Source: Pseudomonas sp. FP2309
GTDB lineage: Bacteria > Pseudomonadota > Gammaproteobacteria > Pseudomonadales > Pseudomonadaceae
Direction of reading: 5' to 3'
Assembly (NCBI RefSeq): GCF_030687575.1
Contig: NZ_CP117439.1
Coordinates: 1,922,001-1,986,000, forward strand
DNA length: 64,000 bases
Below, one piece after another: positions 56,210 through 64,000 of this stretch. The first letter of the stretch is position 1. Every line of letters starts with the position of its first letter. Made by a program: the position numbers and the translations under genes. A model generated the notes under the pieces. The model saw only the letters and a program-made list of their open reading frames with translations, had not been told where the DNA came from and ran no database searches.

Positions 56210-58663
56210 TCAGCGCACTTTGCCTTCGGCCTGGGTCAGTTCTTCCTTGTTGAAATCATCCACGTCGATCACCTTGCGTCGCGCTGTTTCGGCGTCACGC
56301 AGGGTCTGCGCTTCGGCCGGCTGCAACACGCCGGTATTCAGGGCGGCATCGATGGCATGCTCGCCGGCAGTCGGTTTGAACTGGCCGCTTTTCAGCGCGG
56401 TATGGAGTTTTTTCTGCAGCGGATGGCTGGCACCGAGCAGATCGTAAGCCTGTTGCAGCGCGCCCACCGGATCGTCCGCCGATTGCGGGCGGTAGCAGCC
56501 GGCCAGCAATTCTTCCAGGGTCGGGTCACCTTTGGCACGGCCGATCACTGCGGCTACCTGGGCATCCAGTGCATCCGACGGCCCGGTATGGCGGCGGCCG
56601 AACGGGAACACGATCACCCGCAGCAGACAGCCAAGCACCTTGCTGGGGAAGTTGCTCAGCAGTTCATCCAGTGCGCGTTCCGATTCACCGAGGCTTTCTT
56701 CCATGGCCCAGGCGAACAGCGGTTCCATATGGTCCGGCGAATCCAGGTCGTGATAACGCTTGAGCGCCGCCGACGCCAGGTACATGTGGCTCAGCACATC
56801 GCCCAGACGCGCCGACAGGCGCTCGCGACGTTTCAATTCGCCGCCCAACAGCATCATGCTCAGGTCGGCGAGCAGGGCGAATGCGGCGGCCTGACGATTG
56901 AGCGCGCGGAAATAACCCTGGCTGAGGCGGTTGCCGGGGGCTTTTTCGAAATGGCCGAGGCCGAGGTTCAGCACCAGGGTACTGGCGGCGTTGCTCACGG
57001 CAAACCCGATGTGTTGCATCAGCAGGCCGTCGAATTCCTTCAGCGCCTGGTCGCGGTCCTCACGCCCGGCCAGGGCCATCTCCTTGAGCACGAACGGATG
57101 GCATCGGATCGCGCCCTGGCCGAAGATCATCAGGTTGCGCGAGAGGATATTCGCGCCTTCCACCGTGATGAAAATGGGCGCGCCTTGCCAACTGCGGCCC
57201 AGGTAGTTATTCGGGCCCATGATGATGCCCTTGCCGCCGTGCACATCCATCGCGTGGCTGATGCACTCGCGACCGCGCTCGGTGAGGTGGTACTTGAGGA
57301 TCGCCGACAGCACCGAGGGTTTCTCGCCCAGGTCAACCGCATTGGCGGTGAGCATGCGTGCGCTGTCCATCAGCCAGGCGTTACCGCCAATCCGCGCCAA
57401 GGCTTCCTGGATACCTTCGAAGGCCGACAGCGGCACGTTGAACTGCTCGCGCACTTGGGCATATTGGCCGGTCACCAGGCTGGTGAACTTGGCCGCGCCA
57501 GTACCGACGGCCGGCAGGGAAATGGAGCGGCCCACCGACAGGCAGTTCATCAGCATCATCCAGCCCTTGCCGAGCATTTCCTGGCCGCCGATCAGGTAGC
57601 TCAGGGGGATGAATACGTCCTTGCCGGAATTGGGGCCGTTCATGAAAGCGGCGCCCAGGGGCAGGTGACGGCGACCGATCTCTACGCCGGGGGTATCGGT
57701 GGGAATGAGCGCCAGGCTGATGCCCAGATCTTCCTCGTCGCCCAGCAGATGGTCTGGGTCATAGGCCTTGAAGGCCAGCCCGAGCAGCGTCGCGACGGGG
57801 CCGAGGGTGATGTAGCGTTTTTCCCAGTTCAGGCGCAGGCCGAGGGTTTCCTGGCCTTCCCATTCACCTTTGCAGATCACGCCGGTGTCGGGCATGGCGC
57901 CGGCGTCGGAGCCGGCCAGCGGGCCGGTTAGGGCAAAGCACGGGATATCGTCGCCGCGTGCCAGACGTGGCAGGTAGTGGTTACGTTGTTCTTCGGTGCC
58001 GTAGTGCAGCAACAACTCGGCTGGACCGAGGGAGTTGGGCACCATCACGGTAGAGGCCAGGTCGCCGCTGCGGGTGGCGAGTTTCATCGCGACCTGGGAA
58101 TGGGCATAGGCGGAGAACCCTTTGCCGCCGTATTCCTTGGGAATGATCAGGGCGAAAAAGCCATGGGTCTTGATGTGCGCCCAGGCGGCCGGGGGCAGGT
58201 CCATGGCCTGGCCAATGTCCCAGTCGCTGACCATGGCACAGAGTTCTTCCGTGGGGCCATCAATGAAGGCCTGTTCTTCTTCGGTCAGTCGGACTTTGGG
58301 GTAGGCCAGCAACTTGTCCCAGTCGGGGCGACCGCTGAACAACTCACCATCCCACCACACAGTGCCGGCATCGATGGCGTCGCGTTCGGTTTCGGACATC
58401 GGCGGCAACACTTTCTGAAACCAACTGAACAGCGGCTTGGTGAAGTATTGGCGGCGCAGGTCCGGTAGCAACAACGGCGCTGCGATTACAGCGATCAAGA
58501 CCCAGAAAATCAGCAGCAGCCAACCCGGTGCATGGCTCCAGGCGCCCATCGCCAACAGGTAAACGGCGACCACGCCCAGGGCGGGCAGGGGCGCGGTGCG
58601 GCGGTGTGCCAGGTAGGCAACGCCGACCACCAGAACCAGTATCCACAACAACAGCATATTCAA
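56210..58663 (-). CDS. fadE: Acyl-CoA dehydrogenase FadE
   Basis: The 817-residue membrane-associated flavoenzyme catalyses the first oxidation of beta-oxidation. It starts with a hydrophobic helical segment (about residues 1-65) as in E. coli FadE, then acyl-CoA dehydrogenase domains with ALTGPLAGSDAGAMPDTG (FAD/substrate site) and MDVHGGKGIIMGPNNYLGR, and a long C-terminal DUF1974 region. Length matches the FadE class (about 815), not short-chain acyl-CoA dehydrogenases (about 380). It corresponds to P. aeruginosa PA2815. Transcription ends at a hairpin near 56170. Confidence 0.95.
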   Translation of the reverse strand: MNMLLLWILVLVVGVAYLAHRRTAPLPALGVVAVYLLAMGAWSHAPGWLLLIFWVLIAVIAAPLLLPDLRRQYFTKPLFSWFQKVLPPMSETERDAIDAGTVWWDGELFSGRPDWDKLLAYPKVRLTEEEQAFIDGPTEELCAMVSDWDIGQAMDLPPAAWAHIKTHGFFALIIPKEYGGKGFSAYAHSQVAMKLATRSGDLASTVMVPNSLGPAELLLHYGTEEQRNHYLPRLARGDDIPCFALTGPLAGSDAGAMPDTGVICKGEWEGQETLGLRLNWEKRYITLGPVATLLGLAFKAYDPDHLLGDEEDLGISLALIPTDTPGVEIGRRHLPLGAAFMNGPNSGKDVFIPLSYLIGGQEMLGKGWMMLMNCLSVGRSISLPAVGTGAAKFTSLVTGQYAQVREQFNVPLSAFEGIQEALARIGGNAWLMDSARMLTANAVDLGEKPSVLSAILKYHLTERGRECISHAMDVHGGKGIIMGPNNYLGRSWQGAPIFITVEGANILSRNLMIFGQGAIRCHPFVLKEMALAGREDRDQALKEFDGLLMQHIGFAVSNAASTLVLNLGLGHFEKAPGNRLSQGYFRALNRQAAAFALLADLSMMLLGGELKRRERLSARLGDVLSHMYLASAALKRYHDLDSPDHMEPLFAWAMEESLGESERALDELLSNFPSKVLGCLLRVIVFPFGRRHTGPSDALDAQVAAVIGRAKGDPTLEELLAGCYRPQSADDPVGALQQAYDLLGASHPLQKKLHTALKSGQFKPTAGEHAIDAALNTGVLQPAEAQTLRDAETARRKVIDVDDFNKEELTQAEGKVR

Positions 58664-58848
58664 TCCTCCGTGAAACCAGGGGCGAAACCACCAAGGAGCT
58701 TAGTCGGCATCCGAGAAAGCGCGGCAGTCAGGGTGTTACGAGTTGTACTGAAGGCACCGATCAACAGGCGCCGACATTTGGCCGAATCGTCGTTATCTCT
58801 GTGGCAGGCCTGTCGTTAAACTCCAGGCTTCCTTCGGAGATAACGCGC

Positions 58849-59508
58849 ATGGAAACGTACCTGAGGCCCAGCCGCTTCATCGATAGTGACCACCCTGCGG
58901 TGGTGGAGTTCGCCGAAAAACATCGCGGTTCCAGCGCGGATCTGCGTGACCAGGCAGTCAGTCTGTACTACGCCGTACGTGAGGCCGTGCGCTACAACCC
59001 GTATACCTTCAGCCGTGATCCAGGCACCTTGAATGCCAGCTTTGCGTTGGCCACCCGTGAGAGCTACTGCGTGCCCAAGGCCACCTTGCTGGCGGCCTGC
59101 GCACGTCACTGCGGCATCCCGGCGCGCATCGGCCTGGCGGATGTGCGCAATCACTTGTCGACGCCGCGCTTGCTCGCGCTGCTCAAGAGTGACGTGTTCG
59201 CCATGCACGGCTACACCGAGTTGTACCTGAACGGCGCCTGGGTCAAGGCCACGCCGGCGTTCAATGCGCAACTGTGTGAGGTGTTCGATGTGCCGCCGTT
59301 ACCCTTCGATGGGCTCAACGACAGCGTGTTTCATGCGTTCAACCGCCAGGGCCAGCGCTCGATGGAGTACGTCGTGGACCACGGCCAATTTGCCGATGTG
59401 CCTGAAGAGTTGTTCTTCGGCCATATTCAGAAATGCTACCCGCACCTGTTTGAGGAACACCTGCCAAGCCTGCTGGGCGACATGCAGAGCGATTTGAGCC
59501 GCGAATGA
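58849..59508 (+). CDS. Transglutaminase-like domain protein
   Basis: The 219-residue protein has a transglutaminase-like core: AVREAVRYNPYTF, then ESYCVPKATLLAACARHCGIPARIG with the candidate catalytic Cys, MHGYTELYLNGAWVKATPAFN with the histidine and an Asp soon after. Such proteins are often peptidases or amidases; the role here is unknown. I start it at ATG 58849 (METYLRPSRFID); the frame upstream is open but not conserved. It sits divergent from fadE and next to a GST gene, matching the P. aeruginosa PA2814-PA2813 order. Confidence 0.87.
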   Translation: METYLRPSRFIDSDHPAVVEFAEKHRGSSADLRDQAVSLYYAVREAVRYNPYTFSRDPGTLNASFALATRESYCVPKATLLAACARHCGIPARIGLADVRNHLSTPRLLALLKSDVFAMHGYTELYLNGAWVKATPAFNAQLCEVFDVPPLPFDGLNDSVFHAFNRQGQRSMEYVVDHGQFADVPEELFFGHIQKCYPHLFEEHLPSLLGDMQSDLSRE

Positions 59509-59564
59509 ACCGGCGTATGCTGCTGCGTTCATCAAGCCATGTTCATCAACGATAAGGCGCGGTC

Positions 59565-60182
59565 ATGCTGAAGATCTGGGGTCGTAAAAATTCATCAAAC
59601 GTCCGTAAAGCACTGTGGTGCGCCGAGGAACTCGGTCTGGAGTATGAAGCCATTGATGCAGGCGGGGCTTTTGGTGTGGTGGACACCCCGCAGTACCGGG
59701 AGATGAACCCCAATGGCCGGGTGCCAGTGATCCAGGATGGTGATTTTGTGTTGTGGGAATCCAACACCATCGTGCGTTACCTCTGCGCCAAACACGCGTC
59801 GGCGTTTTACCCGAGTGATCTGCAAGCCCGGGCCAACGCCGAAAAATGGATGGACTGGACCACCTCGACCCTGGCCGAGCCGTTCAAAGCCGTGTTCTGG
59901 GGCATCGTGCGCACCCCGGCGGACAAACAGAACTGGGACAGCATCAACGCCGGGCGCCAAGCATGTATCGATGCTCTCGCGACCGTCGACCAGGCACTGG
60001 CCGACCACCCTTACCTGTCGGGCGATACGTTCGGTATGGGTGACATCCCCCTGGGCTGCTTTATCTACGCCTGGTTCGAGATGCCCATCGAACGCCCTGC
60101 AATGCCGCATCTAGAGGCCTGGTATGCGCGCCTGCAACAACGCCCGGCCTACCGCAAAGCGGTGATGACTGCGTTGACTTAA
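59565..60182 (+). CDS. Glutathione S-transferase family protein
   Basis: The 205-residue protein has a thioredoxin-like N-terminal domain (MLKIWGRKNSSNVRKALWCAEELGLEYE, NPNGRVPVIQDGDFVLWESNTIVRYL, with the cis-proline and ES motif) and an all-helical C-terminal domain with the conserved GDTFGMGDIPLGCF N-capping box. Ser10/Ser11 near the start is the likely glutathione-activating residue. It corresponds to PA2813. The substrate is not indicated. It is co-directional with the transglutaminase-like gene (56-base gap). Confidence 0.92.
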   Translation: MLKIWGRKNSSNVRKALWCAEELGLEYEAIDAGGAFGVVDTPQYREMNPNGRVPVIQDGDFVLWESNTIVRYLCAKHASAFYPSDLQARANAEKWMDWTTSTLAEPFKAVFWGIVRTPADKQNWDSINAGRQACIDALATVDQALADHPYLSGDTFGMGDIPLGCFIYAWFEMPIERPAMPHLEAWYARLQQRPAYRKAVMTALT

Positions 60183-60317
60183 TACCCACTATTAATACGG
60201 GTGACTGTACTTGTGCTGCGCGGGCACGCACCATGCCCGCCATGCATCCCGGGTTGAACTACCTGCGCTGCGCCCTCATCTATTCTTTCTATTCCCTTCT
60301 TTGGTGCGTATTCCGAT

Positions 60318-61250
60318 ATGAGTTCCGCTCTGTCCATCCGGCAGCTAACCAAAACCTACGGCAACGGTTTCCAGGCCCTGAGTGGTATCGATCTGGACGT
60401 TGCCGAAGGTGACTTCTTCGCCTTGCTCGGCCCCAACGGTGCCGGTAAATCCACCACCATCGGTATCCTCTCCACCCTGGTCAACAAGACCAGCGGCACG
60501 GTGAATATCTTCGGTCACGACCTGGACAAATCCCCGGCGGCGCTCAAGCGCTCCATCGGCGTTGTGCCCCAGGAATTCAATTTCAACCAGTTTGAAAAGA
60601 CCTTCGACATCGTCGTGACCCAGGCCGGCTACTACGGCATCCCGGCGAAAATCGCCAAGGAGCGCGCCGAGCAATACCTGACCCAACTGGGCCTGTGGGA
60701 CAAACGCGACGTGCCGTCGCGCTCGCTCTCCGGCGGTATGAAGCGGCGCCTGATGATCGCCCGTGCGCTGGTGCATGAACCGCGTCTGCTGATCCTCGAC
60801 GAACCCACCGCTGGCGTGGACATCGAGCTGCGTCGTTCGATGTGGACCTTCCTCACTGAACTGAACGAGAAGGGCATTACCATCATCCTCACCACCCATT
60901 ACCTGGAGGAGGCTGAGCAACTGTGCCGCAACATCGGCATCATCGACCACGGCACCATCGTCGAGAACACCAGCATGCGTAATCTGCTGGGACAGTTGCA
61001 TGTGGAAACCTTCCTGCTGGACCTGAAGAACAACCTGTCGGTGGCGCCGCAACTGCTCGGCTACCCGAGTCGCCTGGTGGACAGCCACACCCTGGAAGTC
61101 CAGGTGGACAAGGCCATGGGCATCACCGCGCTGTTCACTCAGTTGGCGACCCAGAACATTGAGGTGCTGAGCCTGCGTAATAAAACCAATCGCCTTGAGG
61201 AGTTGTTCGTGTCCCTGGTGGAGAAAAATCTGACGAAGGTGGCGGTATGA
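60318..61250 (+). CDS. ABC-2 type exporter, ATP-binding subunit
   Basis: The 310-residue ATPase has Walker A GPNGAGKST (residues 38-46), signature LSGGMKRRL (135-143), Walker B LLILDEPTAGVD (155-166) and an H-loop in TTHYLEEAEQ, followed by a C-terminal extension typical of DrrA/NodI-like drug or lipid exporters. Its stop overlaps the permease start (ATGA). It corresponds to P. aeruginosa PA2812, from memory. The substrate is unknown. Confidence 0.93.
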   Translation: MSSALSIRQLTKTYGNGFQALSGIDLDVAEGDFFALLGPNGAGKSTTIGILSTLVNKTSGTVNIFGHDLDKSPAALKRSIGVVPQEFNFNQFEKTFDIVVTQAGYYGIPAKIAKERAEQYLTQLGLWDKRDVPSRSLSGGMKRRLMIARALVHEPRLLILDEPTAGVDIELRRSMWTFLTELNEKGITIILTTHYLEEAEQLCRNIGIIDHGTIVENTSMRNLLGQLHVETFLLDLKNNLSVAPQLLGYPSRLVDSHTLEVQVDKAMGITALFTQLATQNIEVLSLRNKTNRLEELFVSLVEKNLTKVAV

Positions 61251-62026
61251 GTTCGGAACTGCAACCCAACCTTGTTGCCCTGCAAACCATCGTCTACCGC
61301 GAAGTGAAGCGCTTTACCCGGATCTGGCCGCAGACCTTGCTGCCGCCGGCGATCACCATGGTTTTGTACTTCGTGATCTTCGGTAACCTGATCGGTCGGC
61401 AGATCGGCGACATGGGTGGTTTTACCTACATGGAGTACATCGTACCGGGCTTGATCATGATGTCGGTGATCACCAACTCCTACGGCAACGTGGTGTCGAG
61501 TTTCTTCGGCAGCAAGTTCCAGCGCTCCATCGAAGAGCTGATGGTGTCGCCGGTGTCGCCGCACACCATTCTGATCGGCTACACCCTGGGCGGCGTACTG
61601 CGCGGTTTGATGGTCGGTGTGATCGTGACACTGCTGTCGCTGTTCTTTACCCACCTGCAGGTGCATCACCTGGGCTTGACCATTCTGGTGGTGGTGCTGA
61701 CGGCGACGATCTTCTCGCTGCTGGGGTTCATCAACGCTGTATTCGCACGCAATTTCGATGACATTTCGATCATCCCGACTTTCGTGCTGACGCCGCTGAC
61801 TTACCTGGGCGGAGTGTTCTATTCCATCACCTTGTTGCCGCCATTCTGGCAGACGGTGTCGCTGGCCAACCCGGTGCTGCACATGGTCAACGCCTTCCGC
61901 TACGGCATCCTGGGCGTGTCGGATATCAAGATCAGCGTGGCGATCACTTTCATGATCGTGGCCACGGTGGTGTTGTACATCGGTTGCGCGCGGTTGCTGG
62001 TGAGTGGTCGGGGGATGCGCACTTAA
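61247..62026 (+). CDS. ABC-2 type exporter, permease subunit
   Basis: The 259-residue protein has six hydrophobic segments and the ABC-2 pattern (YREVKRFTRIWPQTLLPPAITMVLYFVIFG, then EYIVPGLIMMSVITNSYGNVVSSFFGSKFQRSIEELMVSPVS, and a late PLTYLGGVFYSITLLPPFWQ). It is translated in a coupled manner from the upstream ATPase gene. Corresponds to PA2811. Two ATPase and two permease chains would form the exporter. Neighbours do not reveal the cargo. Confidence 0.93.
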   Translation: MSSELQPNLVALQTIVYREVKRFTRIWPQTLLPPAITMVLYFVIFGNLIGRQIGDMGGFTYMEYIVPGLIMMSVITNSYGNVVSSFFGSKFQRSIEELMVSPVSPHTILIGYTLGGVLRGLMVGVIVTLLSLFFTHLQVHHLGLTILVVVLTATIFSLLGFINAVFARNFDDISIIPTFVLTPLTYLGGVFYSITLLPPFWQTVSLANPVLHMVNAFRYGILGVSDIKISVAITFMIVATVVLYIGCARLLVSGRGMRT

Positions 62027-62050
62027 ATGCTGACTTAACGGCGGCCAAAA

Positions 62051-62085
62051 AATGTGGGAGGGGGATTGCCCCTCCCACATGTTGT
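62051..62085. terminator. Bidirectional terminator between the ABC-2 permease and TetR genes
   Basis: ATGTGGGAGGGG and CCCCTCCCACAT form a perfect 12-bp stem with a short loop, followed by GTTGTTT on the plus strand. Its core matches the TGTGGGAG hairpin at 43490-43513. Confidence 0.8.
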
Positions 62086-62098
62086 TTAAGTGCAGGCT

Positions 62099-62638
62099 TT
62101 AGTTTTTCAGCGCCAGATCAATCAGCGCGTGCAACTCTTCAACAGCCAGCGGCGACGTTGAGAACAAAATACGAAACACTGTCGGCGCCGCGATCAGATT
62201 GATCAACCGGTCGACACTCGGCGGTGTGTCTTGCGGGTAGCGGTCGACGATTGTCTGCAACTGCCGACTCAAGATGCTCACGCACTGGCCCGGCGTCAGG
62301 CTGCACTGCACGTCGCGCATCATATTGCGCCCAAGCTCCGAACTCATTTCATCCAGGTATTGCTCGGCCCAGGCTTGCAGGTCCCCGCGCAGGCTGCCGG
62401 TATTGGCTGGTTCGCTGTCCGGGCGCATGCGCGCAACGGCCACATCGGCCAGCAGCGCGGACAGCTCGCCCCAGCGCCGGTAGATGGTCGACGGCGTGAC
62501 GCCTGCGCGTGCGGCAATCAGGGGCACGGTCACGCTCGTGCGTTCATGGGTCTCCAACAGTTCGCGCACTGCCGAATGAACGGATTCTTGTACCCGGGCA
62601 CTACGGCCCCCCGGGCGGAGGCCTTCTTTGATCGCCAT
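62099..62638 (-). CDS. TetR-family transcriptional regulator
   Basis: The 179-residue regulator has an N-terminal helix-turn-helix (VHSAVRELLETHERTSVTVPLIAARAGVTPSTIYRRWGELSALLADV, about residues 18-64) and an alpha-helical ligand domain. ATG 62638 (MAIKEGLRPGGRS) is preferred because AAGG lies 8 bases upstream; the ATG at 62695 lies within the divergent promoter. It faces an MFS transporter gene across a short gap with a quasi-palindrome, the classic efflux-repressor arrangement. The likely effector is a compound the transporter exports. Confidence 0.9.
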   Translation of the reverse strand: MAIKEGLRPGGRSARVQESVHSAVRELLETHERTSVTVPLIAARAGVTPSTIYRRWGELSALLADVAVARMRPDSEPANTGSLRGDLQAWAEQYLDEMSSELGRNMMRDVQCSLTPGQCVSILSRQLQTIVDRYPQDTPPSVDRLINLIAAPTVFRILFSTSPLAVEELHALIDLALKN

Positions 62639-62696
62639 GTTTGCGACCTTAACACAAAGAATTTGCTTTAAGCGCTGGTCAGTCGCACACTCCACA

Positions 62697-62715
62697 AAAG
62701 CAAAATATTAGCTTT
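62697..62715. promoter_or_regulatory. Putative TetR operator between tetR-family and MFS genes
   Basis: AAAGCAAAATATTAGCTTT is a quasi-palindrome (7 of 9 pairs match around a central base). A related sequence, AATTTGCTTTAAGCG, lies upstream at about 62660-62674. Its place between the divergent genes and close to the MFS start fits repression of the transporter. Confidence 0.5.
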
Positions 62716-62729
62716 AGCGGAGCGTGCCC

Positions 62730-63923
62730 ATGACTAGCCTGACTTCTCACCGTTCCAGCCTGGTATTCCTCGCGATCACGTTGCTGACGTTTCTGGCCGC
62801 TTCCAGCGCGCCGACGCCGTTGTACCACCTGTATCAAGAAGGCCTGCATTTTTCGGCGGGCACGCTCACGCTGATCTTTGGCGTCTACGCCTTGAGCCTG
62901 CTGGCGGCGCTGCTGACTGTGGGTTCGCTGTCGGACCACCTGGGGCGCAGGCCGGTGATTTTTGCCGCGCTGGTTCTGAACATGTTGGCGATGTTGCTGT
63001 TTATCAATGAAAGCAGCGTGGCTTGGCTGATCGCCGCCCGTACGTTACAGGGCTTTGCCACCGGCATGGCCACCGCGGTGCTGGGGGCGGCGTTGCTCGA
63101 CACCGATCGCCAACAGGGGCCGCTGGTCAACAGCGTGGCGCCGTTGTTGGGGATGGCGTGTGGGGCGATGGGCTGCAGCCTGCTGGTGGAGTACGCGCCG
63201 TTGCCGACCACCTTGATCTATTGGGTGCTGCTTAGCTTGATGCTCCTGCAAGCGCTGTATGTATGGCGCCTGCCGGAAACCGTCAGCCCAATGCCCGGCG
63301 CGATGGCTTCCCTGTGGCCCACCTTGCATGTGCCGGCCCAGGCGCGCCGCGCGTTGTGGATTGCCTTGCCGGTGGATGTCGCGGTGTGGGCCATGGGTGG
63401 TTTTTATCTGTCCCTGGCGCCGTCGCTGGTGCGGGCCGCGACCGGGTCGACGTCAAACCTGATCGGTGGCGGGTTGGTGGCGGTGCTCACATTGAGCGGT
63501 GCCGTGATGATTTACCGCCTGCGCAGTCGCCCGGCCGACAGGGTTCTGCGCCTGGGGGCGGGGTTGCTGGCGGTGGGCGTGGCGCTGATCCTGAGCGCTG
63601 TGCACGCGGGGAGCGTGGCGTTGTTTTTCGCCGCGACGTTGATTGCCGGCAGCGGTTTCGGCGCCGGGTTCCTGGGCGCTGTACGCAGCGTGGTGCCGCT
63701 GGCGTTGCCCTACGAGCGGGCGGGGTTGATGTCGGCGTTTTATGTGCTCAGTTACCTGGCCTTCTGCGTGCCGTCGCTGTTGGCGGGTAACTTGATCCGC
63801 CGGTTTGGCTTGGTTGTGACCACCGACGCCTATGGCGTGTTGTTGATCGTGCTGGCACTCAGCGCCTTGATCGCGCTGCTGGTGCAGGATTCCTACAGGG
63901 CCAGGGCGACATCCAACCGCTGA
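62730..63923 (+). CDS. MFS transporter (drug-efflux type)
   Basis: The 397-residue protein has 12 predicted membrane helices, with the DHA-type loop GSLSDHLGRRPVIF between helices 2 and 3 and an AARTLQGFATGMATAVLGAALL segment corresponding to motif C-like regions. It probably exports small hydrophobic molecules using the proton gradient. ATG 62730 has GGAG 7 bases upstream; a GTG at 62724 overlaps that site. The TetR gene upstream, divergent, is its likely regulator. Length is normal for the 12-helix DHA1 group. Confidence 0.9.
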   Translation: MTSLTSHRSSLVFLAITLLTFLAASSAPTPLYHLYQEGLHFSAGTLTLIFGVYALSLLAALLTVGSLSDHLGRRPVIFAALVLNMLAMLLFINESSVAWLIAARTLQGFATGMATAVLGAALLDTDRQQGPLVNSVAPLLGMACGAMGCSLLVEYAPLPTTLIYWVLLSLMLLQALYVWRLPETVSPMPGAMASLWPTLHVPAQARRALWIALPVDVAVWAMGGFYLSLAPSLVRAATGSTSNLIGGGLVAVLTLSGAVMIYRLRSRPADRVLRLGAGLLAVGVALILSAVHAGSVALFFAATLIAGSGFGAGFLGAVRSVVPLALPYERAGLMSAFYVLSYLAFCVPSLLAGNLIRRFGLVVTTDAYGVLLIVLALSALIALLVQDSYRARATSNR

Positions 63924-63965
63924 TCCGGTAATAATCGGCGACACCCAAAGCCGTGAGATTCAAGT

Positions 63966-64000
63966 ATGAAGATCATCCGCAGCAAGGACTTCACCGGCAG
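63966..64000 (+). CDS. Start of a further gene, cut by the window end
   Basis: An ATG at 63966 opens a frame reading MKIIRSKDFTG to the last base. The N-terminus resembles, from memory, small cupin proteins of Pseudomonas (MKIIRSKxFT), but eleven residues are too few to be sure. No clear ribosome site precedes it. Confidence 0.35.
   Translation, partial: MKIIRSKDFTG

Noticed and set aside
58528..58848. An extended N-terminus for the transglutaminase-like gene
   Set aside because: The extension overlaps the fadE start on the other strand and is not conserved; METYLRPSRF is the likely start.

Overview
The window is a high-GC gammaproteobacterial chromosome segment, almost certainly from the Pseudomonas fluorescens group. 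The reasons are the TCA gene order (gltA divergent from sdhCDAB-sucAB-lpd-sucCD), fabAB, a run resembling the P. aeruginosa PA2811-PA2817 block in inverted order, and REP-type hairpins with TGTGGGAG or TATCGCGGGCAAGC cores. Most of it is core metabolism. I see no prophage, insertion sequence, CRISPR array, toxin-antitoxin pair or obvious defence island.

Layout. 1-2915: the end of a glycine-betaine-type binding protein, then DUF485 plus ActP acetate uptake. 3041-16200: the TCA block, with gltA (-) and, after a divergent promoter region, sdhCDAB, sucAB, lpd and sucCD (+), closed by a strong terminator. 16503-25575: BrnQ, a DUF599 membrane protein, a small lipoprotein, two coupled hotdog thioesterases, htpG with a sigma32-like promoter, a dienelactone hydrolase, pirin, OsmC and an exported amidohydrolase. 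25721-27468: fabAB on the minus strand with a FabR/DesT-like operator upstream. 27718-32721: a minus-strand operon of a TonB-dependent receptor, a periplasmic binding-type protein and a hybrid sensor kinase. 32863-40722: gpsA, DUF4389, sixA, then a lipid/ester cluster (acyl-CoA synthetase, thioesterase, two alpha/beta hydrolases), a possible 22-codon ORF, DUF4892 and an AI-2E-family permease. 40719-42523: a two-component pair. 42783-50950: pyrF, a quinone-reductase-like oxidoreductase, an SDR, a MocR regulator, a chemoreceptor, an alpha/beta hydrolase and a membrane-anchored unknown. 51309-51981: three tandem tRNA-Glu/tRNA-Gly cassettes with an exact 259-bp period. 52074-64000: an exported M20 peptidase, AlaX-like editing protein, LysR regulator, PA2817-like protein, FadE, transglutaminase-like protein, GST, ABC-2 exporter, a divergent TetR/MFS pair and the start of one more gene.

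How the genes fit together. Acetate uptake feeds citrate synthase and the complete oxidative half of the TCA cycle from 2-oxoglutarate to fumarate. FabA/FabB make unsaturated fatty acids, while FadE, the acyl-CoA synthetase and the hotdog thioesterases handle acyl-CoA turnover. GpsA supplies glycerol-3-phosphate for phospholipids. Regulatory proteins are mostly local, next to their likely targets.

No wholly new system is evident. The most interesting leads are: (1) a seven-A run at the start of sdhC that separates the best ribosome-binding site from the conserved reading frame; (2) the TonB receptor/periplasmic protein/hybrid kinase operon, a possible outer-membrane-to-kinase sensing route; (3) perfect or near-perfect operator-like palindromes upstream of the acyl-CoA synthetase and fabA; (4) a 22-codon ORF translationally coupled to a DUF4892 gene; (5) a histidine kinase with seven consecutive prolines beside a membrane-proximal histidine cluster. 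All calls come from reading the sequence and from memory of families; no database search was run.
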